A stretch of DNA of 8,310 bases from positions 1 through 8,310 of the forward strand of contig CANRBO010000050.1 of the NCBI GenBank assembly GCA_947628885.1, read 5' to 3'. The translations under genes were made by a program, and so were the position numbers. Shown here piece after piece: positions 1 to 6,350 of the stretch (its first letter is position 1; each line of letters begins with the position of its first letter). The notes under the pieces were generated by a model that was not told the origin of the DNA, searched no databases, and was given only the letters and a program-made list of their open reading frames with translations. The DNA is from an uncultured Clostridia bacterium. Its GTDB lineage: Bacteria; Bacillota; Clostridia; TANB77; CAG-508.

Positions 1-87
1 GTATGATAGCACCGCTCTAGCTTCCAACCGGAGCGTCAGCGCAGGGCGTTTGAAGCAAATTACATCTATAAATGCCGCATGGCATTA
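1..87. repeat. GC-rich 87-bp repeat, copy 1
   Basis: This 87-bp block matches positions 188-274 at 86 of 87 bases. It is about 49% G+C, while the surrounding DNA is very AT-rich. It contains a short hairpin: AATGCC (71-76), loop GCAT (77-80), GGCATT (81-86). CGCTC at 13-17 can pair with GAGCG at 31-35, and GCTTC at 20-24 with GAAGC at 52-56, so a folded RNA or single-stranded DNA is possible. In this copy only, GCAAATT (55-61) is also matched by AATTTGC (91-97) just beyond the repeat. No convincing reading frame is visible. The window opens exactly at the first base of the repeat, so the element may extend further left. Its orientation is unknown. Confidence 0.9.
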
Positions 88-187
88 TGGAATTTGCGAC
101 AGTAAGGTGCAAAAGACTATAATATTTTTAAGAATTACAAATTATAATTATCATTGCAATATTTTAACTAATTTTGAAAATATTATA
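88..187 (+). promoter_or_regulatory. AT-rich spacer between repeats: inverted repeat and weak plus-strand promoter candidate
   Basis: The 100 bp between the two repeat copies hold no gene. A 13-bp perfect inverted repeat has arms at 116-128 and 177-189; the right arm runs two bases into repeat copy 2. A plus-strand TATAAT (118-123) lies 18 bp after TTGCGA (94-99), a four-of-six match to the -35 consensus. If active, this would transcribe copy 2 rightward, antisense to the folC 3' end. The TATAAT is part of the inverted-repeat arm, so the promoter reading may be accidental in such AT-rich DNA. Confidence 0.3.
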
Positions 188-274
188 GTATGATAGCACC
201 GCTCTAGCTTCCAACCGGAGCGTCAGCGCAGGGCGTTTGAAGCAAATTACATCTATAAATGCCGTATGGCATTA
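188..274. repeat. GC-rich 87-bp repeat, copy 2
   Basis: Second copy of the element at 1-87, in the same orientation and offset by 187 bp. The only difference is C at 78 against T at 265, which falls in the loop of the AATGCC/GGCATT hairpin (258-273), so the stem is preserved. It starts 16 bp past the folC stop codon on the minus strand. The first structure met by transcription leaving folC is therefore this 6-bp hairpin, which could serve as a transcript 3' end, although no strong T-run follows it. The two copies diverge abruptly after 87 and 274, which suggests a defined element boundary there. Confidence 0.9.
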
Positions 275-290
275 GTACAAATATATAACA

Positions 291-1565
291 TTAGCAAGAT
301 ATAAAATCTAAAACTGTTCCATACACATAAAAACTACCTACTACAAATGTAACTCTATCTTGATATTTTTCTTTGACAATTTTTAGTGCTTCTTCTAATT
401 CCATAGCATATAAATTCGTGTTATTAGTATATTTTTGTGCTGTTTTTAATAGTGTTTCTTTTTCTACATATCTTTCTTTATCATTTCCGTCTGTGAAAAT
501 AAATACTGAATTCTCATCTTTTTCGAGTTCTTTTATCATTGAGTCATAATCTTTGGTTTTTAATATCGAAATTATGTATACTTTTTTATCTTTTTTATAA
601 TACATTTCCATACTATTTAAAAAATTTTCTATTGCTGGTTTATTGTGTGCTCCGTCAAATATTATTAATGGTTCCTTACTTATAGTTTCAAATCTACCTT
701 TATGTATTACTGTTTTCAAGCCTTCTCGTAATGCCTGTTCTGATATATCATAAGACATTTTTCTAAGTATTTCTACCGCTTCTATACAAATACTTGCGTT
801 TCCTATTTGTTTTATGCCTTTTAAATTTACCAACATTTCTTTATGATTTTTGTAATCAAATGTTTGAAATTCATTATTATATGAATAATTTGATATATCT
901 TCTTTTTCTATTAAATGTAATTTATTATTCTTTTCTTCACAAGTTTGTTTAATTACATTATTCACTTCTTCTTCATTTTGCTTTATGAATATTGTTTGTG
1001 AGTTTTGTTTTATAATGCCAGCTTTTTGGATTGCTATCTCTTCTAAAGTATTACCTAAAATTTGAATATGGTCATATCCAATGCTTGTAATAATTGATAT
1101 TAGTGGTTTTACCACATTAGTACAATCATATAGTCCACCTAGGCCTGTTTCTAAAACTACAAAGTCGCAATCATTTTCATAAAAATATAAAATTGCCATT
1201 GTAGTTTCTAATTCAAATAATGTTATTTTATTGTCATTTACACTATTATAATATTGAATTTTTGGATCTATCTTTTTTATTAGTTCTTCCATTTCTGCAT
1301 CACTAATATCTTTATTGTTTACGCTTATTCTTTCGTTATATTTTACCAAATGCGGACTTAAAAATTTTCCCACTTTATAGCCTGCTTTTATCAATATATT
1401 TGTTAGCATTTCTGTACAGCTACCTTTACCATTAGTTCCTGCTATATGAATTATTTTCATATCTTTTTCCGGGTGTGAGAATTCGTCCATAAAATATTCC
1501 ATTGCCTTTAATGTTGGGTTCTTAGTTCCTTTATAATAATTTGATAAATATTTTTCTATATCCAT
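291..1565 (-). CDS. folC: Folylpolyglutamate synthase / dihydrofolate synthase
   Basis: Cytoplasmic ATP-dependent Mur-ligase-family enzyme that adds glutamate to folates; in many bacteria the same protein also makes dihydrofolate from dihydropteroate. The 424-residue length is normal. Visible motifs are the P-loop HIAGTNGKGS (40-49), LSPHL (69-73), ETGLGG followed by DCTN (139-150), SIGYDH (161-166), KAGIIK (181-186), GRFE (290-293) and DGAHN (304-308) at the junction with the C-terminal ligase domain. The ATG start puts the P-loop at the usual distance from the N-terminus. AGAAGGA lies 11 nt upstream, rather far for a ribosome binding site. It is the last gene of the pth - RNase E/G - folC run, 73 bp after the preceding stop codon. 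Its own stop is 16 bp from repeat copy 2. From sequence alone I cannot tell whether it is mono- or bifunctional. Confidence 0.95.
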   Translation of the reverse strand: MDIEKYLSNYYKGTKNPTLKAMEYFMDEFSHPEKDMKIIHIAGTNGKGSCTEMLTNILIKAGYKVGKFLSPHLVKYNERISVNNKDISDAEMEELIKKIDPKIQYYNSVNDNKITLFELETTMAILYFYENDCDFVVLETGLGGLYDCTNVVKPLISIITSIGYDHIQILGNTLEEIAIQKAGIIKQNSQTIFIKQNEEEVNNVIKQTCEEKNNKLHLIEKEDISNYSYNNEFQTFDYKNHKEMLVNLKGIKQIGNASICIEAVEILRKMSYDISEQALREGLKTVIHKGRFETISKEPLIIFDGAHNKPAIENFLNSMEMYYKKDKKVYIISILKTKDYDSMIKELEKDENSVFIFTDGNDKERYVEKETLLKTAQKYTNNTNLYAMELEEALKIVKEKYQDRVTFVVGSFYVYGTVLDFISC

Positions 1566-1638
1566 TTTTACATTTATTCCTTCTTGACAATAATTTTTTA
1601 TAATATTCTTATGTATTAGCTTTCTTGCTTTTAATATT

Positions 1639-2244
1639 TTATCTTCCTAATATGTGTTTTCTTGTTATTTCTAGCAAACCTAATTTAGTAAATTCGAGCA
1701 CTTGAACTTTTGACCTATCTTTCTTTGTTGCTTGTTGCATTTTTTCTTTAATTTTAATTCTGTCTTCTTCTTTTTCCATGTCAATATAATCAATTATAAT
1801 AATCCCGCCGATATCTCTTAATCTTATTTGTTTTGCGATTTCTTCTGTTGCTTCTATATTTACCTTTAAGATTGTGTCTTCTAATTTGCAGTTTCCTGTG
1901 AATTTTCCTGAATTTACATCAATTGCAGTTAAAGCTTCACATTTATCAATTGTTATAAATCCACCACATTTTAACCAAACTTTTCTTGGCATTTCTGATA
2001 AATCTTTTATTGGCTTTACATTTATTTTCAAATTTTCTTGTAATACCTCTAAAAGATATTTTTTTGTTTCTTCTGAGTCAGCATAAATATCTGATCCCAT
2101 TGGATTGAAATCTCTTATAAGTTTTCCTATTAAACCATTATTGTCATATAATTTTAGTGGTGCATTGCTTTCCTGTTTCTTCAATATATTTTTCCATGTT
2201 TGCTCTAATTGTTTTATATCTTCTTTTATTATGTGTTCTTCCAT
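1639..2244 (-). CDS. Ribonuclease E/G family, C-terminal catalytic part (frameshifted gene)
   Basis: Second half of an RNase E/G endoribonuclease, the family that cuts AU-rich single-stranded RNA during rRNA maturation and mRNA decay. It carries the DNase I-like catalytic region: KVWLKCGG (88-95), EALTAIDVNSGKF (103-115) and GGIIIIDYIDM (146-156). Asp109 and Asp152 correspond to the metal-binding aspartates of E. coli RNase E. The frame is +1 relative to the upstream half. The ATG at its start has no ribosome binding site and is probably not a real start; the frame is open only five codons further up, to a TAA. The protein ends at GLLEITRKHILGR, just where family members usually continue into a CPxC zinc-link and small dimer domain. 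No such motif is encoded in the 73 bp before folC. The two halves would join into a protein of about 375 residues. Confidence 0.85.
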   Translation of the reverse strand: MEEHIIKEDIKQLEQTWKNILKKQESNAPLKLYDNNGLIGKLIRDFNPMGSDIYADSEETKKYLLEVLQENLKINVKPIKDLSEMPRKVWLKCGGFITIDKCEALTAIDVNSGKFTGNCKLEDTILKVNIEATEEIAKQIRLRDIGGIIIIDYIDMEKEEDRIKIKEKMQQATKKDRSKVQVLEFTKLGLLEITRKHILGR

Positions 2245-2770
2245 TTGATGATGTTCTGATTATTGCACCAAAACCTTTTGGCAGATATTTTTTTACAATT
2301 TTAGTCAGTCTTTCTTTTTCCTTTGAGTCTTCAATTTTATTAGATATTGTTATAAATTCTGTATACGGCATTAAAACAATGTATTTACCTGTCAATTTTA
2401 TGTCTTTTGTTACTCTTGAACCTTTTTTATCATCGCAATCTCTTTTAATTTGTACCAATATTTTTTCATTTGGTTTTAATAAATCTTGTATTTGATATTT
2501 TTCAGTATCAAGATTAACATTTCCGGTTACATTACTTTGTTTTGGCAAAATATCTTTAATGTGTATTAAAGCATTTTTTTGCTCTCCAATATCGATAAAT
2601 GCTGATTGCATGCCTTTTATAACATCTTTAACAATACCAAGATAGATATTTTCTTCTAGTCTTTTTTTATTAATATCTTCTTGATAGACTTCTACTAAAT
2701 TATTTTCTTCGTATATAAATATTTTTATTTTATTTACTTTTTTTAATATTTCAATTCTATATTTATTCAT
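2144..2770 (-). CDS. Ribonuclease E/G family, N-terminal S1/5'-sensor part (frameshifted gene)
   Basis: First half of the same RNase E/G gene. Residues about 40-115 are the S1 RNA-binding domain, with IYLGIVKDVIKGMQSAFIDI (42-61) and ALIHIKDI (67-74). GFGAIIRTSS follows, where Arg172-Thr173 correspond to the 5'-monophosphate sensor pair of E. coli RNase E (R169/T170). From about residue 177 to 208 the reading is basic and unlike the family, while the expected continuation (EEHIIKEDIKQLEQTW) appears in the next frame. The indel therefore lies around 2240-2262. The ATG at 2770 is preceded by AAGG ten bases upstream. The gene follows pth by 46 bp, so the two are probably co-transcribed. A net one-base gain or two-base loss, by mutation or sequencing error, explains the break; programmed frameshifting is less likely. 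Confidence 0.87.
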   Translation of the reverse strand: MNKYRIEILKKVNKIKIFIYEENNLVEVYQEDINKKRLEENIYLGIVKDVIKGMQSAFIDIGEQKNALIHIKDILPKQSNVTGNVNLDTEKYQIQDLLKPNEKILVQIKRDCDDKKGSRVTKDIKLTGKYIVLMPYTEFITISNKIEDSKEKERLTKIVKKYLPKGFGAIIRTSSNGRTHNKRRYKTIRANMEKYIEETGKQCTTKII

Positions 2771-2799
2771 CTAATTTTACCTTGTTCTAAACCATTTAT

Positions 2800-2846
2800 G
2801 ACAATGCCATAAATAATTAAGAATTCATTTTATTCATGGCATTGTC
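2800..2846 (-). promoter_or_regulatory. 11-12 bp inverted repeat across the pth stop codon
   Basis: GACAATGCCAT at 2800-2810 is exactly complementary to ATGGCATTGTC at 2836-2846. One further outer pair (2799/2847) gives a 12-bp stem with a 25-nt loop. The right arm lies in the last pth codons and the loop contains the pth stop. On the minus strand the hairpin is not followed by a T-run, so it does not look like a terminator. It could be an intercistronic stem that stabilises or separates the pth and RNase messages. Confidence 0.5.
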
Positions 2847-3377
2847 AATCCCTTCTTTTATAATTGTTTCTGCTGACAATGCAGCTTTTTCTATTGCTGG
2901 GATTAGTTTTTTATATTCTTCTTCATTTACCTTACATATTACATAAGATATTAGAATTTCTTTAAATTCCGGCTGGCCTGTACCAATTCTAATATGTGGA
3001 AATTCTATTGTTCCTAATTGAGAGATTACTGATTTCATGCCATTATGAGTTCCTGCTCCGCCTTTTTTTCTAAGGCGCACTGTTCCAACATCTAAATCAA
3101 TGTCATCATAAATTACAATTATATTTTTATTATCAATCTTGTAAAAATCTCTTACTTGTACTATTGATCTTCCACTTTCGTTCATAAATGTTTGTGGTTT
3201 TAACAATATAACTTTTTCGCCTTCTATTGTTCCGCTTCCATATATTCCTTCAAAACCCTTTTTGTCAAGGGTAATTCCGTGTTTTTCTGCTAACAAGTTA
3301 ATTGTATCAAATCCCATATTATGCCTTGTTTGGCTGTATTCCGGTTCCGGATTTCCTAATCCAACAATTAGATACAT
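2817..3377 (-). CDS. pth: Peptidyl-tRNA hydrolase
   Basis: Cytoplasmic esterase that releases peptides from prematurely dropped peptidyl-tRNA, recycling the tRNA. The full 186-residue family length is present. The start MYLIVGLGNPEPEY and TRHNMGFD give Asn9 and the catalytic His19. MNESG gives Asn66, YDDIDL gives Asp91 next to the catalytic His, and GAGTHNGMKS contains Asn112; all are at the positions expected from E. coli Pth. The ATG at 3377 is fixed by the MYLIVGLGNP motif, and an in-frame stop lies eight codons upstream. No ribosome binding site sits at the usual distance: the only strong one (AAAGGAG, minus-strand sequence at 3422-3428) is about 44 nt upstream. It is the first gene of the run leading to RNase E/G and folC, with a good sigma-A promoter upstream. 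Confidence 0.96.
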   Translation of the reverse strand: MYLIVGLGNPEPEYSQTRHNMGFDTINLLAEKHGITLDKKGFEGIYGSGTIEGEKVILLKPQTFMNESGRSIVQVRDFYKIDNKNIIVIYDDIDLDVGTVRLRKKGGAGTHNGMKSVISQLGTIEFPHIRIGTGQPEFKEILISYVICKVNEEEYKKLIPAIEKAALSAETIIKEGIDNAMNKMNS

Positions 3378-3456
3378 ATATTTTTTGGTATGATATATTT
3401 AAAAACTTAAATAATCACACACTCCTTTCTTTTTTAATCTATTTATATCAGTTTCA

Positions 3457-3485
3457 ATTATAATAGATTAAATCACAAATTTCAA
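3457..3485 (-). promoter_or_regulatory. Sigma-A promoter of the pth operon
   Basis: On the minus strand TTGAAA (3485-3480) and TATAAT (3462-3457) are separated by exactly 17 bp, so 11 of 12 consensus positions match. The predicted start is near 3450, giving a leader of roughly 75 nt before the pth ATG. A 10-bp inverted repeat (arms 3475-3484 and 3501-3510) overlaps the -35 box. Confidence 0.7.
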
Positions 3486-3510
3486 GTTATTTCAACATTA
3501 TGAAATTTGT
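3475..3510. promoter_or_regulatory. Inverted repeat over the pth -35 box
   Basis: ACAAATTTCA (3475-3484) and TGAAATTTGT (3501-3510) form a 10-bp perfect inverted repeat with a 16-bp centre. The left arm covers most of the -35 hexamer of the pth promoter. It could be an operator for a dimeric regulator, or a weak 3' hairpin for the surface-protein message. No T-run follows on the minus strand, so a terminator is less likely. I see no other clear terminator in 3511-3582. Confidence 0.35.
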
Positions 3511-3582
3511 CTATTTTATTTCTAAAATTTCAATAAGATTTTTGCTTAAAAATTTCACTTAATACATTTGTTTAAATACATA

Positions 3583-6132
3583 TTATCTAAACATTGCTTT
3601 AATTTTTATAGCTGCAATTATTACTCCTATCATAACACAAGCAATTACTATAGCTACTTTTTTAATACCTGTTCTTGGCATTATTACAACTTCGTTTGTA
3701 TCTTCATTATCTTCTAATGTAGTTTCTTCCAAATCAATAGAATTAACAGCTACTTTATTGCTTATAGTTCCACATACATCTATTCCTTCTTTTTTAGTTA
3801 GTATTACTTCATATTCCTTTGTTTCTCCTGGATTTATGTTTTCTATATCAATATACATTGTATCAGCACTAATAGTCCATAGAGGATTATCTTCTTGAAG
3901 TGCTATATATCCTTCAGGAATATAATCTAATAGCCTTCCTGCTCCTTCTCTTTCTTGGTCATTAGTTACTCTTACTATGAAATGAATTTTACTACTAGAG
4001 TTGCTATTGGCTTCATCTAAGTTTACTTCGACTTTTCCTATTTTATTTTTTAATTCATGATATTTTTCATTTATTGTAGCTTGTTTTAAATTCATTTCTA
4101 CTTTCAAATTAAACTTTAATTTTTGATAGTAAAAATTTACTTCTATGTCTTCTTTTCCAATTAATACATTTGAATAATCAGGTCTTTCAACTAATTTATA
4201 ATATGGAAATGCTTTTTCTTCTAATTCATATATTGTACCTTCTAAAACAGTTTCTTCAGTTCTGTCTAATTTTTCGTTCGTATCTTTATCTATATAATTT
4301 ACGATTATTTTACTTTGATGAACATAATAATAGTTCACTTCTTGAACAACTCTATCTATTGTATGCTCATTAGTTTCAGGTCCACTAAAGAATACATAAT
4401 TGTCAAAACTTCTTTGTTCTGAAGTCACTTTATCTCCTTCTATTCCATTTAATTCTGCTTTATCTAATAAATTTTGATTAGCTTTATCTATGTAATTTAC
4501 TATAATTTTTCCTGTATGTTTATAATAATATGTAATCTCTTGTTCTTTTTTGCTAAATGTTGTATCATCTGGCTTTTCTACCAATACATAATCATCAAAC
4601 GACTTTTCTTCTGATTCAACTTTGTCGCCTTCTTTTCCTGTAAGAGTAGTTTCATCCATTACAGTTCCTGTAGTTTTGTCCACATATTTTACTTTAACTT
4701 TACAATTATTATATTTATAATAATATTTTACATTTACATCATTATGAGGCATTATGCCTGAAGCATTACTTGGAACTTCAACTAATATGTAGTCTTTTAT
4801 AGTTTTATTCTCTGTGGTATATGGATCATCTTCTGTTACCTTTTCGCTAGTTGATTCTGCAACTTTACTTTTATCATAAAAGTCCAAATAATCAGCTGTT
4901 AAATTATATTTATTTTTATAATAAAAATAAAATGTTTGTGGTTCTTCTGTCAAAGTTACAGTAGTTTCTTTTGGTCTTTCACACAATACCTTGTCAGGAA
5001 ATTGCTTTTCTTCAAGTTCAACAGTTTGTCCAATTACTCCAGTTTGAGTTTTGCTTGCTAATTGTTTATTTGTATATTTTTCTACATATTTTGTTTCTAC
5101 ACTTGAGCTCTGTAAATTAAATGTTGCAAATAGATTTGATATTCCACCTGCTCTTTCCATGTAGAATATTTTTAAAGTATGATCTCCTTGAGATAATTTT
5201 CCGCTTTGAAATGCTGTTTTATATACATCACTATCATCTCTAGCTGCTTGCTCGTTATATACAGATGAATAATATACTTGATTTTTAGCAAAATTAATAT
5301 TTCCTGTTTGCTTTACGTGAGGTCCACCTAAATCAACAACTAGTGTATCATCTACAAATATCCATACATCATCATCTCCTGAGAAATTGAATACCATATC
5401 TTCTGATTGACCTGTTTTTGTATTTTTAACTTTTCCGTCAGATGTCATGTAAAATGGTATTTCCATTTTTACTGTAAAGAATAGATTTCTATTGCTTTCT
5501 ATTGCTGTATCATCACTACATTTATTAAATGGATAAAATCCATTTCGTGCACCTTTATGTAATGTAAATCTTTTATTCGCGTCATCTCTACATAAGTGAT
5601 ATTCATCACTATTAAAACTATAATATCCATTTTCGTTTTTCAAAAATGGCATTTTATAGTTTGCTAAAATTTCATCATATCCATGATCGGCAACAAATGT
5701 ATCAGGAAATAACGTAGTTCCATTTTTATATTTATTTACTACCTTAAGATTACCATTTACTAATTTATTTTCAACTAGTCCTTGTATTACTCCATGACAG
5801 TTGTTTGGAACATTAGTACCTATAAATCCGTTTTGAATTCCGCCTACTACCCTACCTTCAGTAGAACCAAAATATATTCCTTGCTTATCAATGTTTTCTC
5901 TTTCTTGCATTGGCTTTGGATAATAAACTTCTGAACTCATTTCTCTTATTCTTTGATTATACCACTCTGGTTGAATATCTACAAATGTAGCATTTACATA
6001 TTTTACATCTTTATCACTAATTTGTGTACAATCTGTTGCCGCTATACTTTTTAAATTGTTTCCAAAAGAAAATAGTGAAATAATTGCAGTTGTAGCAATT
6101 AGCCCATTTTTTAAAATTTTTGTTTTATTCAT
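3583..6132 (-). CDS. Cell-wall-anchored surface protein: fibro-slime domain, five MucBP-like repeats, MPRTG sorting signal
   Basis: Predicted secreted adhesin of 849 residues. Residues 1 to about 31 form a signal peptide (basic start, hydrophobic 10-23). Residues about 85-340 match the fibro-slime domain, a PA14-like fold: FNFSGDDDVWIFVDDTLVVD (248-267), DLGGPH (267-272), GDHTLKIFYMERAGG (316-330) and NLFATFNL (333-340). Five repeats of about 62 residues follow (345-406, 410-473, 477-538, 541-603, 608-670). Each has the MucBP-like pattern of a V-x-Y-x-D segment, a central glycine/acidic segment, and a closing YYY or FYY. Residues 675-800 resemble DUF11-type wall-protein domains (VTNDQEREGAGRLLDYIPEG). 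Residues 818-822, MPRTG, then a hydrophobic helix (825-842) and the basic tail KIKAMFR, make a sortase signal with M in place of L. The start is set by AAAAGGAG five bases before the ATG. No sortase gene is in view. The ligand is unknown; mucin or host glycan is a family-based guess. Confidence 0.88.
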   Translation of the reverse strand: MNKTKILKNGLIATTAIISLFSFGNNLKSIAATDCTQISDKDVKYVNATFVDIQPEWYNQRIREMSSEVYYPKPMQERENIDKQGIYFGSTEGRVVGGIQNGFIGTNVPNNCHGVIQGLVENKLVNGNLKVVNKYKNGTTLFPDTFVADHGYDEILANYKMPFLKNENGYYSFNSDEYHLCRDDANKRFTLHKGARNGFYPFNKCSDDTAIESNRNLFFTVKMEIPFYMTSDGKVKNTKTGQSEDMVFNFSGDDDVWIFVDDTLVVDLGGPHVKQTGNINFAKNQVYYSSVYNEQAARDDSDVYKTAFQSGKLSQGDHTLKIFYMERAGGISNLFATFNLQSSSVETKYVEKYTNKQLASKTQTGVIGQTVELEEKQFPDKVLCERPKETTVTLTEEPQTFYFYYKNKYNLTADYLDFYDKSKVAESTSEKVTEDDPYTTENKTIKDYILVEVPSNASGIMPHNDVNVKYYYKYNNCKVKVKYVDKTTGTVMDETTLTGKEGDKVESEEKSFDDYVLVEKPDDTTFSKKEQEITYYYKHTGKIIVNYIDKANQNLLDKAELNGIEGDKVTSEQRSFDNYVFFSGPETNEHTIDRVVQEVNYYYVHQSKIIVNYIDKDTNEKLDRTEETVLEGTIYELEEKAFPYYKLVERPDYSNVLIGKEDIEVNFYYQKLKFNLKVEMNLKQATINEKYHELKNKIGKVEVNLDEANSNSSSKIHFIVRVTNDQEREGAGRLLDYIPEGYIALQEDNPLWTISADTMYIDIENINPGETKEYEVILTKKEGIDVCGTISNKVAVNSIDLEETTLEDNEDTNEVVIMPRTGIKKVAIVIACVMIGVIIAAIKIKAMFR

Positions 6133-6145
6133 TATTACTCCTTTT

Positions 6146-6171
6146 CTAATAAATGTATTTTTTCATTTATT
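6146..6171 (-). promoter_or_regulatory. Hairpin and tiny leader ORF next to the surface-gene ribosome binding site
   Basis: AATAAATG (6148-6155) and CATTTATT (6164-6171) form an 8-bp perfect inverted repeat with an 8-nt loop. It lies directly before the AAAAGGAG ribosome binding site of the surface gene. The same bases can be read as a minus-strand mini-ORF, MKKYIY (6166-6146), whose stop codon abuts that site. Both could affect translation of the surface gene, but in AT-rich sequence either may be chance. Confidence 0.3.
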
Positions 6172-6210
6172 TATAACCTTTTTGATTTTCATTAAGATAT
6201 AATTTTCATG

Positions 6211-6309
6211 AAAAATTATTATTTTGAATTTTAATAATTTTGTAAAAATTATTATTTTAACTCTTAATAATTTTACAAAAATTATTATTTTGAATTTTAA
6301 TAGATTTAA
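6211..6309. repeat. Three 33-bp AT-rich tandem repeats in the surface-gene leader
   Basis: Units begin at 6211, 6244 and 6277 with an exact 33-bp period. Each contains AAAATTATTA and, ten bases on, its complement TAATAATTTT (6212-6221/6232-6241; 6245-6254/6265-6274; the third has two mismatches in its right arm). Each unit can therefore fold as a 10-bp hairpin, or arms of neighbouring units can pair instead. The array lies between the predicted transcription start (near 6341) and the start codon, about 80-180 nt upstream of the ATG. It would be in the 5' untranslated RNA. Copy number could change by slippage. Confidence 0.85.
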
Positions 6310-6310
6310 T

Positions 6311-6350
6311 ATAAAAAATAAGAATAGAATATTATAATTCTACTCTTATT
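6311..6350 (-). terminator. Intrinsic terminator after the era-yqzL-recO cluster
   Basis: On the minus strand, arms at 6350-6337 and 6330-6317 pair over 14 bp with a single mismatch and a 6-nt loop. They are followed at once by a run of six T residues. The stem is AU-rich, as expected in this genome. It lies about 125 bp past the recO stop codon. Its upstream arm overlaps the last three bases of the -10 box of the surface-gene promoter. Transcripts arriving from recO would contain the whole stem, while those starting at the local promoter would lack half of its first arm. Confidence 0.6.

Noticed and set aside
1..274. CRISPR array or integron attC sites
   Set aside because: Only two copies, a unit of 87 bp with 100-bp spacing, and no terminal GTTRRRY/RYYYAAC core boxes; neither CRISPR nor attC architecture fits.
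1874..2086. Plus-strand open frame of 70 codons inside the RNase E/G gene
   Set aside because: Antisense to strongly conserved catalytic codons, no ribosome binding site and no family resemblance.
2157..2495. Plus-strand open frame of 112 codons over the RNase E/G N-terminal half
   Set aside because: Its hydrophobic look comes from reading AT-rich coding DNA backwards; the minus-strand S1 domain is clear.
4170..4373. Plus-strand open frame of 67 codons
   Set aside because: Lies antisense to MucBP-like repeats of the adhesin and has no start signals.
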